From Diplolepis rosae (lineage: Eukaryota; Arthropoda; Insecta; Hymenoptera; Diplolepididae): a DNA stretch of 64,000 bases. The notes beneath the pieces are model-generated. The model had not been told where the DNA came from. It worked only from the letters and a program-made list of their open reading frames with translations, and ran no database searches. Position numbers and translations under genes: made by a program. Where the stretch lies: NCBI GenBank assembly GCA_030998225.1, contig JAPYXD010000717.1, positions 2,193,501-2,257,500 on the forward strand, read 5' to 3'. Positions 44,127-53,718 of this stretch are shown piece after piece. Numbering within the stretch: position 1 is the stretch's first letter; each line of letters starts with the position of its first letter.

Positions 44127-44408
44127 ATGGAACAAATTCATCGCAAACGCATAGATGATCTCATTGAAATAGTTCCCTGTTTTATCGACATGGTAGCTCT
44201 CTGGCCATACTTAATTCAAACCGGAATTTTTAACCAAGACAACTGTAATATTCCCACATGGAGCAGAAACCTAAACAATCCAGAAATAATAAAAGACATT
44301 TTTTCAACAATCAAAACAAGAGGACTGGACGCATACAAAAATTTAATTCTCAGTTTACGGCTATCAAATCACATTGTCATAGCCGACATGTTGGATATAA
44401 TGAACTAG
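44127..44408 (+). CDS. CARD-domain protein of element 2
   Basis: 93 codons that are almost exactly one caspase-recruitment domain. It begins MEQIHRKRIDDLIEIV (helix 1 with the usual charged start), continues with WPYLIQTGIFNQDNC (helices 2-3), and ends with the diagnostic EIIKDIFSTIKTRGLDAYKN followed by a LxxxxHxxxADML helix. The Arg-Gly-x-x-Ala-[FY] turn of CARDs is conserved. In insects such domains occur in Dronc and Ark, where they assemble the apoptosome. A CARD-only protein could block that assembly or another CARD pathway by decoy binding; this is inference. The start codon opens directly after the AT-rich spacer and the end overlaps, in another frame, the leader of the glycoprotein ORF. 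Intact. Confidence 0.75.
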   Translation: MEQIHRKRIDDLIEIVPCFIDMVALWPYLIQTGIFNQDNCNIPTWSRNLNNPEIIKDIFSTIKTRGLDAYKNLILSLRLSNHIVIADMLDIMN

Positions 44409-44527
44409 GAACGCAAAATACAAAAAGTAAATCAATAACTTCAAAAATATACATATGTAATGATAAAACATTTTCCTATTCTTATATTACAAAGCAAGCT
44501 GCTAATTGGAACCTCCTTTTTCCAGAG

Positions 44528-46536
44528 ATGGGATTACGAGGCTTCCTTTTGGCACTGCTCACTTGCAACTTCAACTATATAACAACAGTCTACGCCATCA
44601 TAGGATTCGATTGCGGTTCAAATCAATCAAATATTACGACATTATCTTTACTAGAGGTAGGAGAATGTGATCTACCCCGATCTCAAGTACATGTTGAAAA
44701 AACTTATATACAACTTTTACAATTAACTGGATTTTCAAATACAAAAGTAATACAATGCAAAATAGAAATTCGACGCGCCATCTCTCATTGTGGTATGCAT
44801 TTTCACAGTTCCATAGTAGCAAATGGCCACAGTGAATATATATACATGACGTTACACGAGATCAATGTAATCAAATGCACACAATAGGAACATTGTTAGT
44901 AACCCCTTCTCTTCAGATATCAAAGTTAAAAGTAAACGAAACTTCATTTCATAGCGTTACTTTAGCAGGTTCTGTAACACCTAACGGAGACTGTACTGGT
45001 ACACAATTTTCTGACCCATATGGAACATGGAATAATGTCGTAGTTCAAGCAATATTCAAAATAACTTTACAAGAACATTACGCGACTATTCATTTAAATT
45101 CAAATAAAATTCAATTAGGATCTGGAATAATATGCACACTTTCAGACACATTCTGTACAGACGTAGAATATGGACAAACATTCTGGGATACATTACCTAA
45201 TGACGTATGTAATTTTAACAAATATGAAATTATTTATGAAGGACCAGCAAATAAAACATATGACAACACGACAGACAATTCTGAAACCTTTTATTCTTTA
45301 ACCACGGCAGATATAACCTTTGTATTGGCTGAAAAAACAAGAAAACCAGTTTGCAGTTACGTTTTAATACAAACCGAACATCCAAAATTATTAATTTTTG
45401 AAACCAGACCTGGAAATTCATTTTTAGAAAATAAACATTTAGAAGTTCAAAATATGGACATTTTTACATACGTTAACTCTAAATTTATATATGTGGAACG
45501 ACATATACGCACTGAAGTAAATAGACTTTATCACGATGTTCTTACTCAACGATGCATGCTTGAACAGCAAGTTTTTAGAAATACATTAACCTTAGCAACC
45601 CAATCACCAGACGAATTTGCATATCATTTAATGAAAGGTCCAGGATATATGTCAGTAATTGCAGGAGAAGTAGTACATATCGTAAAATGTATACCGGTTG
45701 AAGTAAAATATCGTAAAACTGAAGAATGTTATCTACAACTACCAATATTTAGAGGGAATCAGTCCTTTTCCCTTTCTCCACGAACTCATATATTAACAAA
45801 ATCTGGTATCCAAACAAATTGCAATTCTTTCCTTCCACCAATGTACCTTTTCGGAGAAACCTGGTACAAATTACTTCCAAATCCTGTCGAATCCATAGCA
45901 CCAACTATAGTTAAACCTCTCACAAAAGCAACCTGGAAATACACAAATCCTTCATCCTTAGCAACAAGTGGCATTTATTCTCAATCTGATCTTGATAAAC
46001 TGCGAGATCATATTATGTTTCCAGCAGAAAAACCAATGATTCTAAATTCCTTAGCTAGAGAAATAACAGGACAGCCAACTATTAATCAAGGATTATCATT
46101 AACGAATTTATTTAATGAAGATATAATTGATAAAATTGCTGAATCCGCATGGGGTAGATTTTGGAACATTTTTACAAGTTTTGGAACTACTAGTGCAGGC
46201 CTAATTGGATTAATAATAATAATTAGAGGGATTAAATTGATAGCTGATACCATTATTCATGGATATGCGCTACACAGATTATTTGGATGGTCTCTCCATC
46301 TACTAGGCGCCTTCTGGGATTCTGTCACTGACCTCTTATTACACTTAGGTAGCCATCGACCTTCTGGACCTCCTGCTGAGAGTCATCAAGAACTGCTAAC
46401 AGCTTCAGCGCCACAAAGCTCAAAAGAGGCACCTAAAAGTCCATCGTATTACGCAAATACTACTACAGGTAAAGATCACAATAATACAAACACAACTCTT
46501 TATCCTCACTCTGAACTAAAAGAAGAACTTAGTTGA
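44528..46536 (+). pseudogene. env: Chuvirus-type glycoprotein (first envelope), one frame break
   Basis: Surface glycoprotein resembling class III-type G of chuviruses, known to have been captured by some insect retroelements. The ATG at 44528 gives a signal peptide (MGLRGFLLALLTCNFNYITT); an earlier in-frame ATG at 44258 exists. The first frame ends at 44887 and the second runs 44875-46536, so a small indel near 44870 breaks the gene, or frameshifting is needed. Family features: CDLP and ISHCGMHFH, then GTWNNVVVQ, paired Cys throughout, several N-x-[ST] sites, a single membrane anchor near residues 440-462 of the second frame (GLIGLIIIIRGIKLIADTII), and a ~90-residue Ser/Pro-rich tail. Role by family: attachment and membrane fusion. 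Confidence 0.7.
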
Positions 46537-46570
46537 ACCCACTACTCTATCCAAATCTAACATCTTCAGA

Positions 46571-46705
46571 ATGTCGCATGTTCCTTTTACAACCTTACTA
46601 AACAAAATTATTCAACAAAGAGGAGATCCACCCCTCATTTATGAGATACTCATTGAACAAACCAATAATAATGAATGTCTATTTCACGTTAATTTACAAT
46701 ATTAA
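46571..46705 (+). CDS. Truncated dsRNA-binding domain ORF (44 aa)
   Basis: Small ORF starting MSHVPFTTLLNKIIQQRG. It matches the first half of a double-stranded-RNA-binding domain (helix 1, loop with PPLIYEI, then strand FHVNLQY) and stops before strand 3 and helix 2. It lies 34 bp after the glycoprotein stop and 12 bp before the next dsRBD ORF. It may be a decayed fourth copy or an exon to be spliced on; as it stands it lacks the KKxAK-type RNA contact helix. Confidence 0.55.
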   Translation: MSHVPFTTLLNKIIQQRGDPPLIYEILIEQTNNNECLFHVNLQY

Positions 46706-46717
46706 AATTATATAATA

Positions 46718-47308
46718 ATGAATAGTGGCAAAGATAAAGAAAATGTAAAGCAAAAGGTAGCACAAAATTTATATAATGCCTTAATTAATGAATCAAAGGA
46801 AACAAATCAAAACTTCCAACCAAATTCTATTAGTAAAAATTGCAAGAAATTAAACGAAATTTGCACTCAAAATAAATTTGAGTATCCAAAATATACAGTA
46901 TTACGAATAAAAACCTCATCAAAAGACTCAACATACATAGGAATTTGTTTCATTAACAACATAAAACAAATAGGAATAGCAAAGTTGATAAAAACAGCTA
47001 AGGTTTTTGCTGCCATAAAAGTTATTAATTCTCTTTCGCAAAAAGACGAGAAATGTGAACTAAGTTTGATAAACTCACTAGAACATTTGCATGTAACAAT
47101 TCAAGAATCATATATAAACGATCCAAAACCTTCAACAAGTAGCCAAATAACAAAACCTATTACTTCAAATAACAATCGTGATAAAAATACAAATTTATAT
47201 AAAATGAAAACAAATAATAATCATACTGCATCATCTTTCTCTACGAAAAGCTTTAAAAAATATTTTAAATGCGGATATAGACCTCCCAACCAGTACAATA
47301 AATTCTAA
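46718..47308 (+). CDS. dsRNA-binding-domain protein 1 of element 2
   Basis: 196 codons. Residues ~45-105 form a dsRBD: KLNEICTQNKFEYPKYTVLR (helix 1 and strand 1), GICFINNIKQIGIAK (strands 2-3) and the closing helix KTAKVFAAIKVINSL, in which the usual Lys-x-Ala-Lys contact is present as KTAKVFAA. The remainder is Asn/Ser/Lys-rich and disordered-looking, with an aromatic basic C-terminus. No zinc knuckle. Many RNA viruses and some large insect viruses use small dsRBD proteins to hide dsRNA from Dicer or PKR-like sensors; that role here is inference. Intact ORF; codon use is A-rich like the other genes of the element. Confidence 0.7.
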   Translation: MNSGKDKENVKQKVAQNLYNALINESKETNQNFQPNSISKNCKKLNEICTQNKFEYPKYTVLRIKTSSKDSTYIGICFINNIKQIGIAKLIKTAKVFAAIKVINSLSQKDEKCELSLINSLEHLHVTIQESYINDPKPSTSSQITKPITSNNNRDKNTNLYKMKTNNNHTASSFSTKSFKKYFKCGYRPPNQYNKF

Positions 47309-47345
47309 TATAAACATTCCATACCGATTTAGGAAATCAACTGCA

Positions 47346-47930
47346 ATGGAGCATTACTACGACGAGCCTACACACGTACCAAGTTACCCGAAAAAGAAAT
47401 ACAGACCAGACTCCATGGGATTTTTAAATCATGTAGAAATTTTAAGAAACTTCACGATAAAGTATGGACTGCCGTTACCGCAATATACAGTCAATCCTGA
47501 CCCAAATTCGAAAACAAAGTCATTTTTTCTTGCACAAATTAATATAAATGAACATTTTGTTATACAAGCCGGCCCTACTAGTGAATTAGCAGAAAATAGA
47601 GCAGCTTTAAAATTATTATTACTACTAATAAGATCATACGATCTCTGCGACGAAAAATTTTATATTAATGATGATAAAAAAAGGCAAAAAACCAAAAATC
47701 AAAGTATTCAAACCGATCCAAGACCAAAATTAATACCTTGGGAAAATTCCTGTAGATTTTGTAACACTCAAATGCATGCTACAAAAGAGTGCCGTAGACG
47801 AAATATTTTTAAAGTAGACAAATCAACCCAATTTCCCCCTCCAGTTCCACCAAGAAACTCCTCAACATTTAGTAGACTTTTTTCCCCTTTTCTCCAAAAA
47901 ACTTCTAGACCTAAATCCAACCATATGTAA
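47346..47930 (+). CDS. dsRNA-binding-domain/zinc-knuckle protein 2
   Basis: 194 codons. A dsRBD at ~28-100: helix 1 VEILRNFTIKYGLPLPQYTV, strands SFFLAQI and HFVIQAG, and a final helix AENRAALKLLLLL. The loop Lys pair before that helix is replaced by TSELAEN, so RNA affinity could be altered. A CX2CX4HX4C knuckle follows (CRFCNTQMHATKEC, ~139), then a Pro-rich end. The pairing of dsRBD and CCHC knuckle recurs in the ORF at 52792. Intact, 37 bp after its neighbour and on the same strand, as in a polycistronic or alternatively spliced block. Confidence 0.65.
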   Translation: MEHYYDEPTHVPSYPKKKYRPDSMGFLNHVEILRNFTIKYGLPLPQYTVNPDPNSKTKSFFLAQININEHFVIQAGPTSELAENRAALKLLLLLIRSYDLCDEKFYINDDKKRQKTKNQSIQTDPRPKLIPWENSCRFCNTQMHATKECRRRNIFKVDKSTQFPPPVPPRNSSTFSRLFSPFLQKTSRPKSNHM

Positions 47931-47989
47931 ACATCCTATTTTATCCAATATTAATCCTACTTTTCTTTTTCAGCCTTCCGAGAAGCCTA

Positions 47990-49574
47990 ATGAATTTCCT
48001 TAATCAACTAGCATCCAGAGTGTATTTAATTTTAATTCCACTCCTTTTCTCCAAAGCAGAAAAATACTTCATAGACTCACAATTTTCTCATTCTTCAGGG
48101 ATTTATTTTGAACCAATTTCAAAAGTTCGTCTTTTTTTGAAAAATATCATTTTATATCTTATATCGATATCTTTCAGCCAGACGTACTTAAATACAAAAT
48201 AATAGATTTCTCACATAAATTATATGAATATTGCATTCTTTCAAATATTGCCAATAATTGTAATTTATGCGATCATCAGACACAACTTGATTTTATAGAA
48301 CAACGAATCAACTATTTTCTTGAAGAAATATCATTTATATCTAGACAAGCTCGTAATATCGCGAATATTTCTAAAACTAATGATCCATTCCTGCAACAGA
48401 TACAAAAAGTACTTTTAGAATTAAGAATGAGACAGGAAACCTCCCTTTACTGGCCCAAAGAAAATTTATTTCTACTCCCAAATCCATTTTTCCAAAAAGA
48501 TACAAATCTTTCTTCAAAACTTGACAACATTATGACCTACAAAAAATGGCATAATTCTCAAAAAGATCCAAATATTCACCTATATCGAATATTAGCAGCA
48601 AATTGGCTTAAAGACCTGCATGAAATTTCTCAATCTTTTCTTTTACTCCTTGACCAACTAATTTATGGCACCCTATGCTACTTCCTGATACCTTCTTAGA
48701 CTTCAAATCCAACAAAGAAGACCCACACCTTTCAACATCCCTTTTTTGTATGGTCCTTCCATTTTCTAAAATACAATACTTCTTATTCAATAAGTACTTG
48801 ATTTTTATTATGACTATACCAATCCCATCTGCTGAAGAATTTCAATTATTTAAACCACATCCAATTCCAATACATCTCGATTTTAATACTGACGTAATTT
48901 CCTCTATTTACATAAAACCATACATGTGTAAAATATTCATCAGTTTTAGTGAATATCCCTTTCTAACACCATTGCAATTTCATCATGGATGGCTATACTC
49001 AAAAATTTTCCCCCGACAAATTTTCTTATCATGTCGAAAAAACTCTAAGACCTTAATCACACCCCAAGGAATAGGAATTTTGCAAACAAAATCAGGTTGC
49101 AATCTAGATTCATCAACTCCATATTACCATCTTCGAAACCATTTGAATATAATGGATAATTCATTTCCAGTCAGCAAATAAACTACTTCCCTTGCTATGA
49201 TTTCACCATTTTTATATAATATTTCCATTCAAGAGCCTCACTTACTAAAAAAGGTATTACTTCTTCTTCAGCAAAAAGAAGACATGCCATTATCAATCTT
49301 CGAAAACCATGTCTTTATCCTTACAAAATATGCAAACATTCAAAAAATCATTCCATCGATTTTTATTTCTAGTGCACATAAATTAACATTAACACTAATC
49401 TTTATCACTTTACTTATGATTACAATTTTAGGATTATTACTATTGAAAATTCAAAAAATATCTAAAAAAATAAACAAAACGCCAACACGTATAGAACTTA
49501 TACAAAAAACTCCTTTAAGCTCAGTGACAAAACCTTTACTCTCTGACTTAACATTTAACTTTGACTACGAATAA
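47990..49574 (+). pseudogene. env: Second envelope gene, errantivirus/F-like, broken
   Basis: Read over at least four frame segments: 47990-48202 (hydrophobic start, then SGIYFEPISKVRLF as at the N-terminus of mature gypsy-type Env), about 48175-48699 (helical region with FIEQRINYFLEEI), 48675-49181 (IPIPSAEEFQLFKPHPIPI, the family signature, then the Cys motif GILQTKSGC), and 49197-49574 (coil, then a hydrophobic anchor LTLTLIFITLLMITILGLLL and a basic tail). The order equals that of the envelope remnant at 2825-4134. Frame changes near 48180, 48690 and a stop at 49181 show decay. It is unrelated to the chuvirus-type G upstream. Confidence 0.65.
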
Positions 49575-49910
49575 TATGAAAATTCACATTAAAATAAAAT
49601 TGCACAGAGATTAGAATAAAATATAATATATATTAAATAACAAAATCAATACAAATCGTCATACATGAATCTATATAAATAAACAAATATACACACTATG
49701 ACTACCGTAGAAACATTATCACTATTATATAAACTAATATTTACAAAACATACAACACTACTACTACAATATACATAAATAACAATAAATATACCGATAA
49801 ACATCACACGAAACTTAAATATACAAAATTATCTTAAAAATAATTCCTCGCAGTTGTCCCAATACTAAAAAAAAAAGAGAATAAAAATTTCTTATTAATA
49901 CTATTTAATT
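49575..49910. other. AT-rich spacer, no gene
   Basis: Between the second envelope gene and the end of the minus-strand gene. Nothing recognised; A-rich. Confidence 0.5.
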
Positions 49911-50380
49911 TCAGTATCCAAAAGTAAAATTGACTGAATTTGCAAATATTACCTCTACAATCTCGTCGTTGACCAGACGATATCGTTGCTCATTTATTAT
50001 AAATGGAGCCCCCTCCCTTTGATTATTCAAGATAACCTTCAGCAGAGCTTTATTTTTCTTTAACCTACTCGGGTTAACGTACATCCAATCCAGGGGCACC
50101 TTTATATTTTTGCCCCTGTATTCGAAGATACGATCCCTTTCAGTTATGGACATTGATGAATCCTGCCCAGTCCATTTTAAATTTTCGCTTCCTACCTAAA
50201 AACAAATACAATTAATAAATACAAATCTTGAGATAATTTTAGGTCTTACTGAAATTTAACACTCTCATTCACACTTACTCGTACGATTCGTCCTTTCTGT
50301 AATTTCCACCTCATGCCACCGGAAACAAAAGGACTCCTTAGATTTTTATAATATGGCCTTATCCAATCGTCTATTTTCAT
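49911..50380 (-). CDS. Two-exon antisense gene of element 2 (128 aa)
   Basis: Minus strand. Exon 50380-50279 starts ATG AAA ATA and runs 34 codons to a GTAAGT donor; exon 50195-49911 starts after TTTTTAG in the matching phase 0 and runs 94 codons to TAA. The second exon has a basic centre (NPSRLKKNKALLKVIL) and a strand-rich end (YRLVNDEIVEVIFA). No known family. The first exon may itself be the continuation of the upstream ORF 51014-50403, from which it is separated by 43 bp that start GTAAGT and end near AAAATAG; the phase does not fit by one base, so a continuous gene would need an indel. Confidence 0.5.
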
Positions 50381-50402
50381 ACATTAGAGAAAAATTATCG
50401 TT

Positions 50403-51014
50403 TTAAATACTTACAATCTTCAGGTCATTCTTCTCATCAACTTCATAAAAAATATTCTTCAAATAGAAAGCACCAGCTATTCCATGGAAAGCTAGTTGCT
50501 TCCTCAGAGTATTAAGCAAAGTAACCCTCTCGTTAGCTGGAAATTCATTCCAGCCTAAGGGACATTTTATTAAAACCCCCCCACAAAAAATCTCTATTCC
50601 TTGTTCGTTGACTGGACCTAAATTCAGATTGACAGTCTCTACGGATTCAACTCTTACACCACTTTTATGTCTAAATTCTAAACCTACATTCTCTAACTCC
50701 CTTATAACAGCACTGCTGTCTCTTGCTTCTCTATTACTCACTTCAATGTCATTTTCAATCAAACCTAACTCATGAATTAAATTATTATAATCACTCCTGT
50801 CCGCGACACTTCCATCTCTAACTTCCTCAATCAATTTTTCTATGTCTATATCTTCACTACGCTCAAACTCTACGGAACTAAAATCAACTTCACTTAACAA
50901 TTCAAAAATTTCCTCCATTTCAATCGCACGTAATACTTCAAACTTGAAAGAAGAATCTACAAGACTAAATCTTAAAATCCAAGTTCTAACTCCTAACCAT
51001 ATTCCTCCTTCCAT
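50403..51014 (-). CDS. Antisense ORF of element 2, acidic protein
   Basis: Open frame on the minus strand from 51089; the ATG at 51014 (MEGGIWLGVRTW) is the likelier start because the codons before it read a Lys run from a T-rich stretch. About 203 residues: an acidic helical middle (EIFELLSEVDFSSVEFERSE) and a compact end with GVLIKCPLGWNEF and LLNTLRKQLAFHGIAG. It ends at a TAA four codons past a GTAAGT donor-like site, so splicing to 50380 is possible. Family unknown. The end (GVL..P..., then a Leu-rich helix with HG) recalls the antisense protein of element 1 (8299-7793); this similarity is weak and by eye only. Confidence 0.5.
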   Translation of the reverse strand: MEGGIWLGVRTWILRFSLVDSSFKFEVLRAIEMEEIFELLSEVDFSSVEFERSEDIDIEKLIEEVRDGSVADRSDYNNLIHELGLIENDIEVSNREARDSSAVIRELENVGLEFRHKSGVRVESVETVNLNLGPVNEQGIEIFCGGVLIKCPLGWNEFPANERVTLLNTLRKQLAFHGIAGAFYLKNIFYEVDEKNDLKIVSI

Positions 51015-51496
51015 TTTCTTTTTTTTTACGAGCAAATAGAGAAAATCCGTAACTAATTTTCTAAGAAGAATTTTGTTACCTTGTACCAAATAATCCCTTT
51101 TCGAACGAAACCTTTTTTTATATGACTCATAACTCTACTTTTGACCATCCCTTTATTCTATCTTTCTTTTACCCTTTTTTTTATATATAGACTCAAAGTC
51201 ACCTTAGAAATTTTTTCAGATATAGGCACATTCCGTCCTTACCTTCCTCAAAACCACGTGCATGAACGTTGTAAACCCTATACCGTCAGAAGGACAGTTT
51301 TTGTACCCACGCCTTTAATATTTCTTACTAAAGAAAAAAACAAACTTTAATATAAAAGTTGTTTTTCTGACGGAAAGTAAAATACCTTTAGCAAAATCTT
51401 TTACCTTGCATGATTAGAAAATATATTCAAAAAGTTATTTTTCAATCTCCTTATCAGACCTTAATAAAATAAATCTATTCTAACAATTTGTAGAAA

Positions 51497-51904
51497 ATGA
51501 TACCAACTCCAAGTGAACCTATTGTTAACCATCTTGGACCAGTAGACGGTATATGTCCGCAAGACTATCCGATAGCATACGCGCACCTATTACAAAGTTA
51601 TTGCTTCGAATTAGAACCCTCAACATTGTTTTTATATTATAACCATCAAACCACAAAAAGATATTGTCAATTCTGTTTCGAGAAATTAGATCAGGAAACT
51701 CAAAATAACTGTGAATTTTTTACTTCATGGCATTCCATTTGTAAATTGGAATGCATATATATGAATTGTTATGGTTGTCAAGAACTATTAATTACTCCGC
51801 GATAAAGAGCAGCTGATTGTAGAGAATGTATCGAACAATATTTAAATTATAAATTCGAAATTAGTCAAGGAAACGAAGTTCTAGTAGAAAATACCCCTGC
51901 ATGA
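51497..51904 (+). pseudogene. Cys-rich protein A of element 2, in-frame stop
   Basis: ORF 51497-51805; after its TAA the same frame stays open to 51904. Three CX2C pairs are seen if read on: CQFC, CYGC and, beyond the stop, CREC. The spacing parallels protein B at 52044-52475 (CEDC, CFIC, CVTC), so the stop is probably a nonsense change. Likely a small zinc-binding fold; no named family recognised. Confidence 0.5.
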
Positions 51905-52043
51905 TTATACGTATCTACCTTCCACGCATGTAATCACGCATGAAAAATGTTGTTAAATTTAACAAAATCCTTAATACTAAAAAACTGTAAATTTTGCAAA
52001 TATTTCAAATTCCTTAAATATTGTAAATTTCCCCAAAAGAAAA

Positions 52044-52475
52044 ATGCTGCCCCAAGAAATCGAAACAATCGAAGCAGAAGAAGTTCGAGCAAGCGAGCAG
52101 GATGTTCAGCCGTATTTTGAAAATCAATTATGGTCAGAATACTGCTGCACAACCCTGGTCGAGAATTTTTACATGAATGTTCTCGAAAAAAAACTTGTTT
52201 GCGAGGATTGTTGGATGACAGAACTCAGCTTTTTCGAAACCGAAGTAACATTACCCGTCCGAATAGATCACATAGTTACTAAAGACTTGTATTGTACGTT
52301 AAAACTATCTAGCCTCGACTGCTTCATTTGCAATACACAAATTTTTTACATGCGGCAAAGAGCAGATTTATGCGTAACTTGTGCCGAACGTGTAATTCAT
52401 TTATGCCAACAAGAAGCATTATATAACAACGTCGATTCCGAAGCATTCACCATTATTTATAATAACAACGAATAA
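52044..52475 (+). CDS. Cys-rich protein B of element 2
   Basis: 143 codons, intact. Acidic start (EIETIEAEEVRASEQD), then YCC, CEDC, CFIC and CVTC spaced as in two treble-clef or ring-like zinc sites, with a short acidic end. It is a paralogue of the broken ORF at 51497-51904, from which it differs widely. Not a RING by my reading because the His/Cys order does not fit. Function unknown; its place between the antisense gene and a dsRBD gene suggests another host-interaction factor. Confidence 0.5.
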   Translation: MLPQEIETIEAEEVRASEQDVQPYFENQLWSEYCCTTLVENFYMNVLEKKLVCEDCWMTELSFFETEVTLPVRIDHIVTKDLYCTLKLSSLDCFICNTQIFYMRQRADLCVTCAERVIHLCQQEALYNNVDSEAFTIIYNNNE

Positions 52476-52806
52476 TAATAATAAATCAAGCCATATTTTT
52501 ATACCTATTAGTAACTTTTGTTAAAAAAAAAATTTTTTTTCCTTTTTTATTTTTATTCGTTATTTAAAATCATATTGCATCACAACTATTTTAACCGCCA
52601 TAATGTAACGACAAACTTTGATAAATTAAATTGTTCTCAAAAACAGACCACTGTTTTCTCTGCATGAAATATCTCTTTGAGTTAGGAAACGCGGAAAGTG
52701 AATATATCAACAAACACAAAATTATTAACAAAAAAAAACTAACTTTAGAATTCCAATAAAATTCAATCATCAACTCAAACAGGTAATTCTTTTGCAGATC
52801 AAAACA

Positions 52807-53256
52807 ATGGCCTTGCAGACAAGAGACCTATCGAAAGGCACTGCTGTACAAGTTTTAAACGAGATAAGCATTGAGTATGATTTCTCTGAACCCTCATATA
52901 TTGTAAAATCGCTTAGAAAACACCAAGAACTGCCACCATTCCAAGCAACTTGCGAAATCTTTAAAAATAAAATAACTTTTTCCTGTATTGGGGAACCAGC
53001 CCCTCAAAAAAAGTCTTCAAAGCAAAATGCAGCATCTAAACTCTTGGAAATGCTTTCTACAAGATATGTATTTTTAGAAGAAATGAAAGAAAAAAGCTTA
53101 ATACCAGAAACGAGAATTTTCAAAATAAGTGATGAAATCAGTAAAGAAACCTTGCAAAAATGGACCAACTCTTGTGAAAGGTGTTTTCAAAGAGGGCATT
53201 TAGCTCATAACTGCGGCAACCCTTTACGTAATAGAAAATATAAAAATAATTCTTAA
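52807..53256 (+). CDS. dsRNA-binding-domain/zinc-knuckle protein 3
   Basis: About 149 codons from the ATG at 52807 (an in-frame ATG at 52792 adds five). The dsRBD covers residues ~10-80: AVQVLNEISIEYDFSEPSYI, strand FQATCEIFKNKITFSCIG, then KKSSKQNAASKLLEML, which keeps the Lys-Lys-x-x-[KA] contact of true dsRNA binders. A CCHC knuckle CERCFQRGHLAHNC follows at ~124. It is the best-preserved dsRBD of the element. By family it should bind dsRNA without sequence preference; suppression of RNA interference is the natural hypothesis. It is the last gene before the polypurine tract. Confidence 0.75.
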   Translation: MALQTRDLSKGTAVQVLNEISIEYDFSEPSYIVKSLRKHQELPPFQATCEIFKNKITFSCIGEPAPQKKSSKQNAASKLLEMLSTRYVFLEEMKEKSLIPETRIFKISDEISKETLQKWTNSCERCFQRGHLAHNCGNPLRNRKYKNNS

Positions 53257-53705
53257 AAATCGACGACATTATGAAATTACGTTTTATTTTACAGTTTTAT
53301 ATATTATTATTTTATATTACATGATATTTATAATTTACGAATATGAAATTAAAATTATTGATGTATTTAGTTATATATAAAAAAAAAATAATAATAATAT
53401 GTAACCTTATGTTAAGTTCATAATATTTCAAAAAAAAAACTATGCAATTACTTATAACAAAAAAATTATAATATCAAGATGATATAAATTTTTATGACAT
53501 CCAAAAAAAAAAAAATGGTCGATATTGAATTGTATCAAATAGTAGAATACAAATTGTAAAACAAACGCCGAAGGGATTTTATATTTTTCATTCACATTTT
53601 GTTACTACATCAGAAAAAGAATTTGAATGTATCTCTTCAAAAAAGTTAATGAATGTATTCTTCTTTCGAAGATTCGATCGCGGATGCTTCACCCCCGCGC
53701 TCGAA
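53257..53705. other. 3' untranslated region of element 2
   Basis: AT-rich with A runs (about 53429, 53503); no ORF. Confidence 0.5.
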
Positions 53706-53718
53706 CTAGGGGGGGAGG
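53706..53718 (+). other. Polypurine tract of element 2
   Basis: Purine run ACTAGGGGGGGAGG ending exactly at the TG of the 3' LTR. Confidence 0.75.

Noticed and set aside
47990..49574. Independent nested retroelement carrying the second envelope
   Set aside because: No LTR, polypurine tract, primer site or target duplication was seen on either side, and codon use matches the neighbours; kept as part of element 2, though not excluded.
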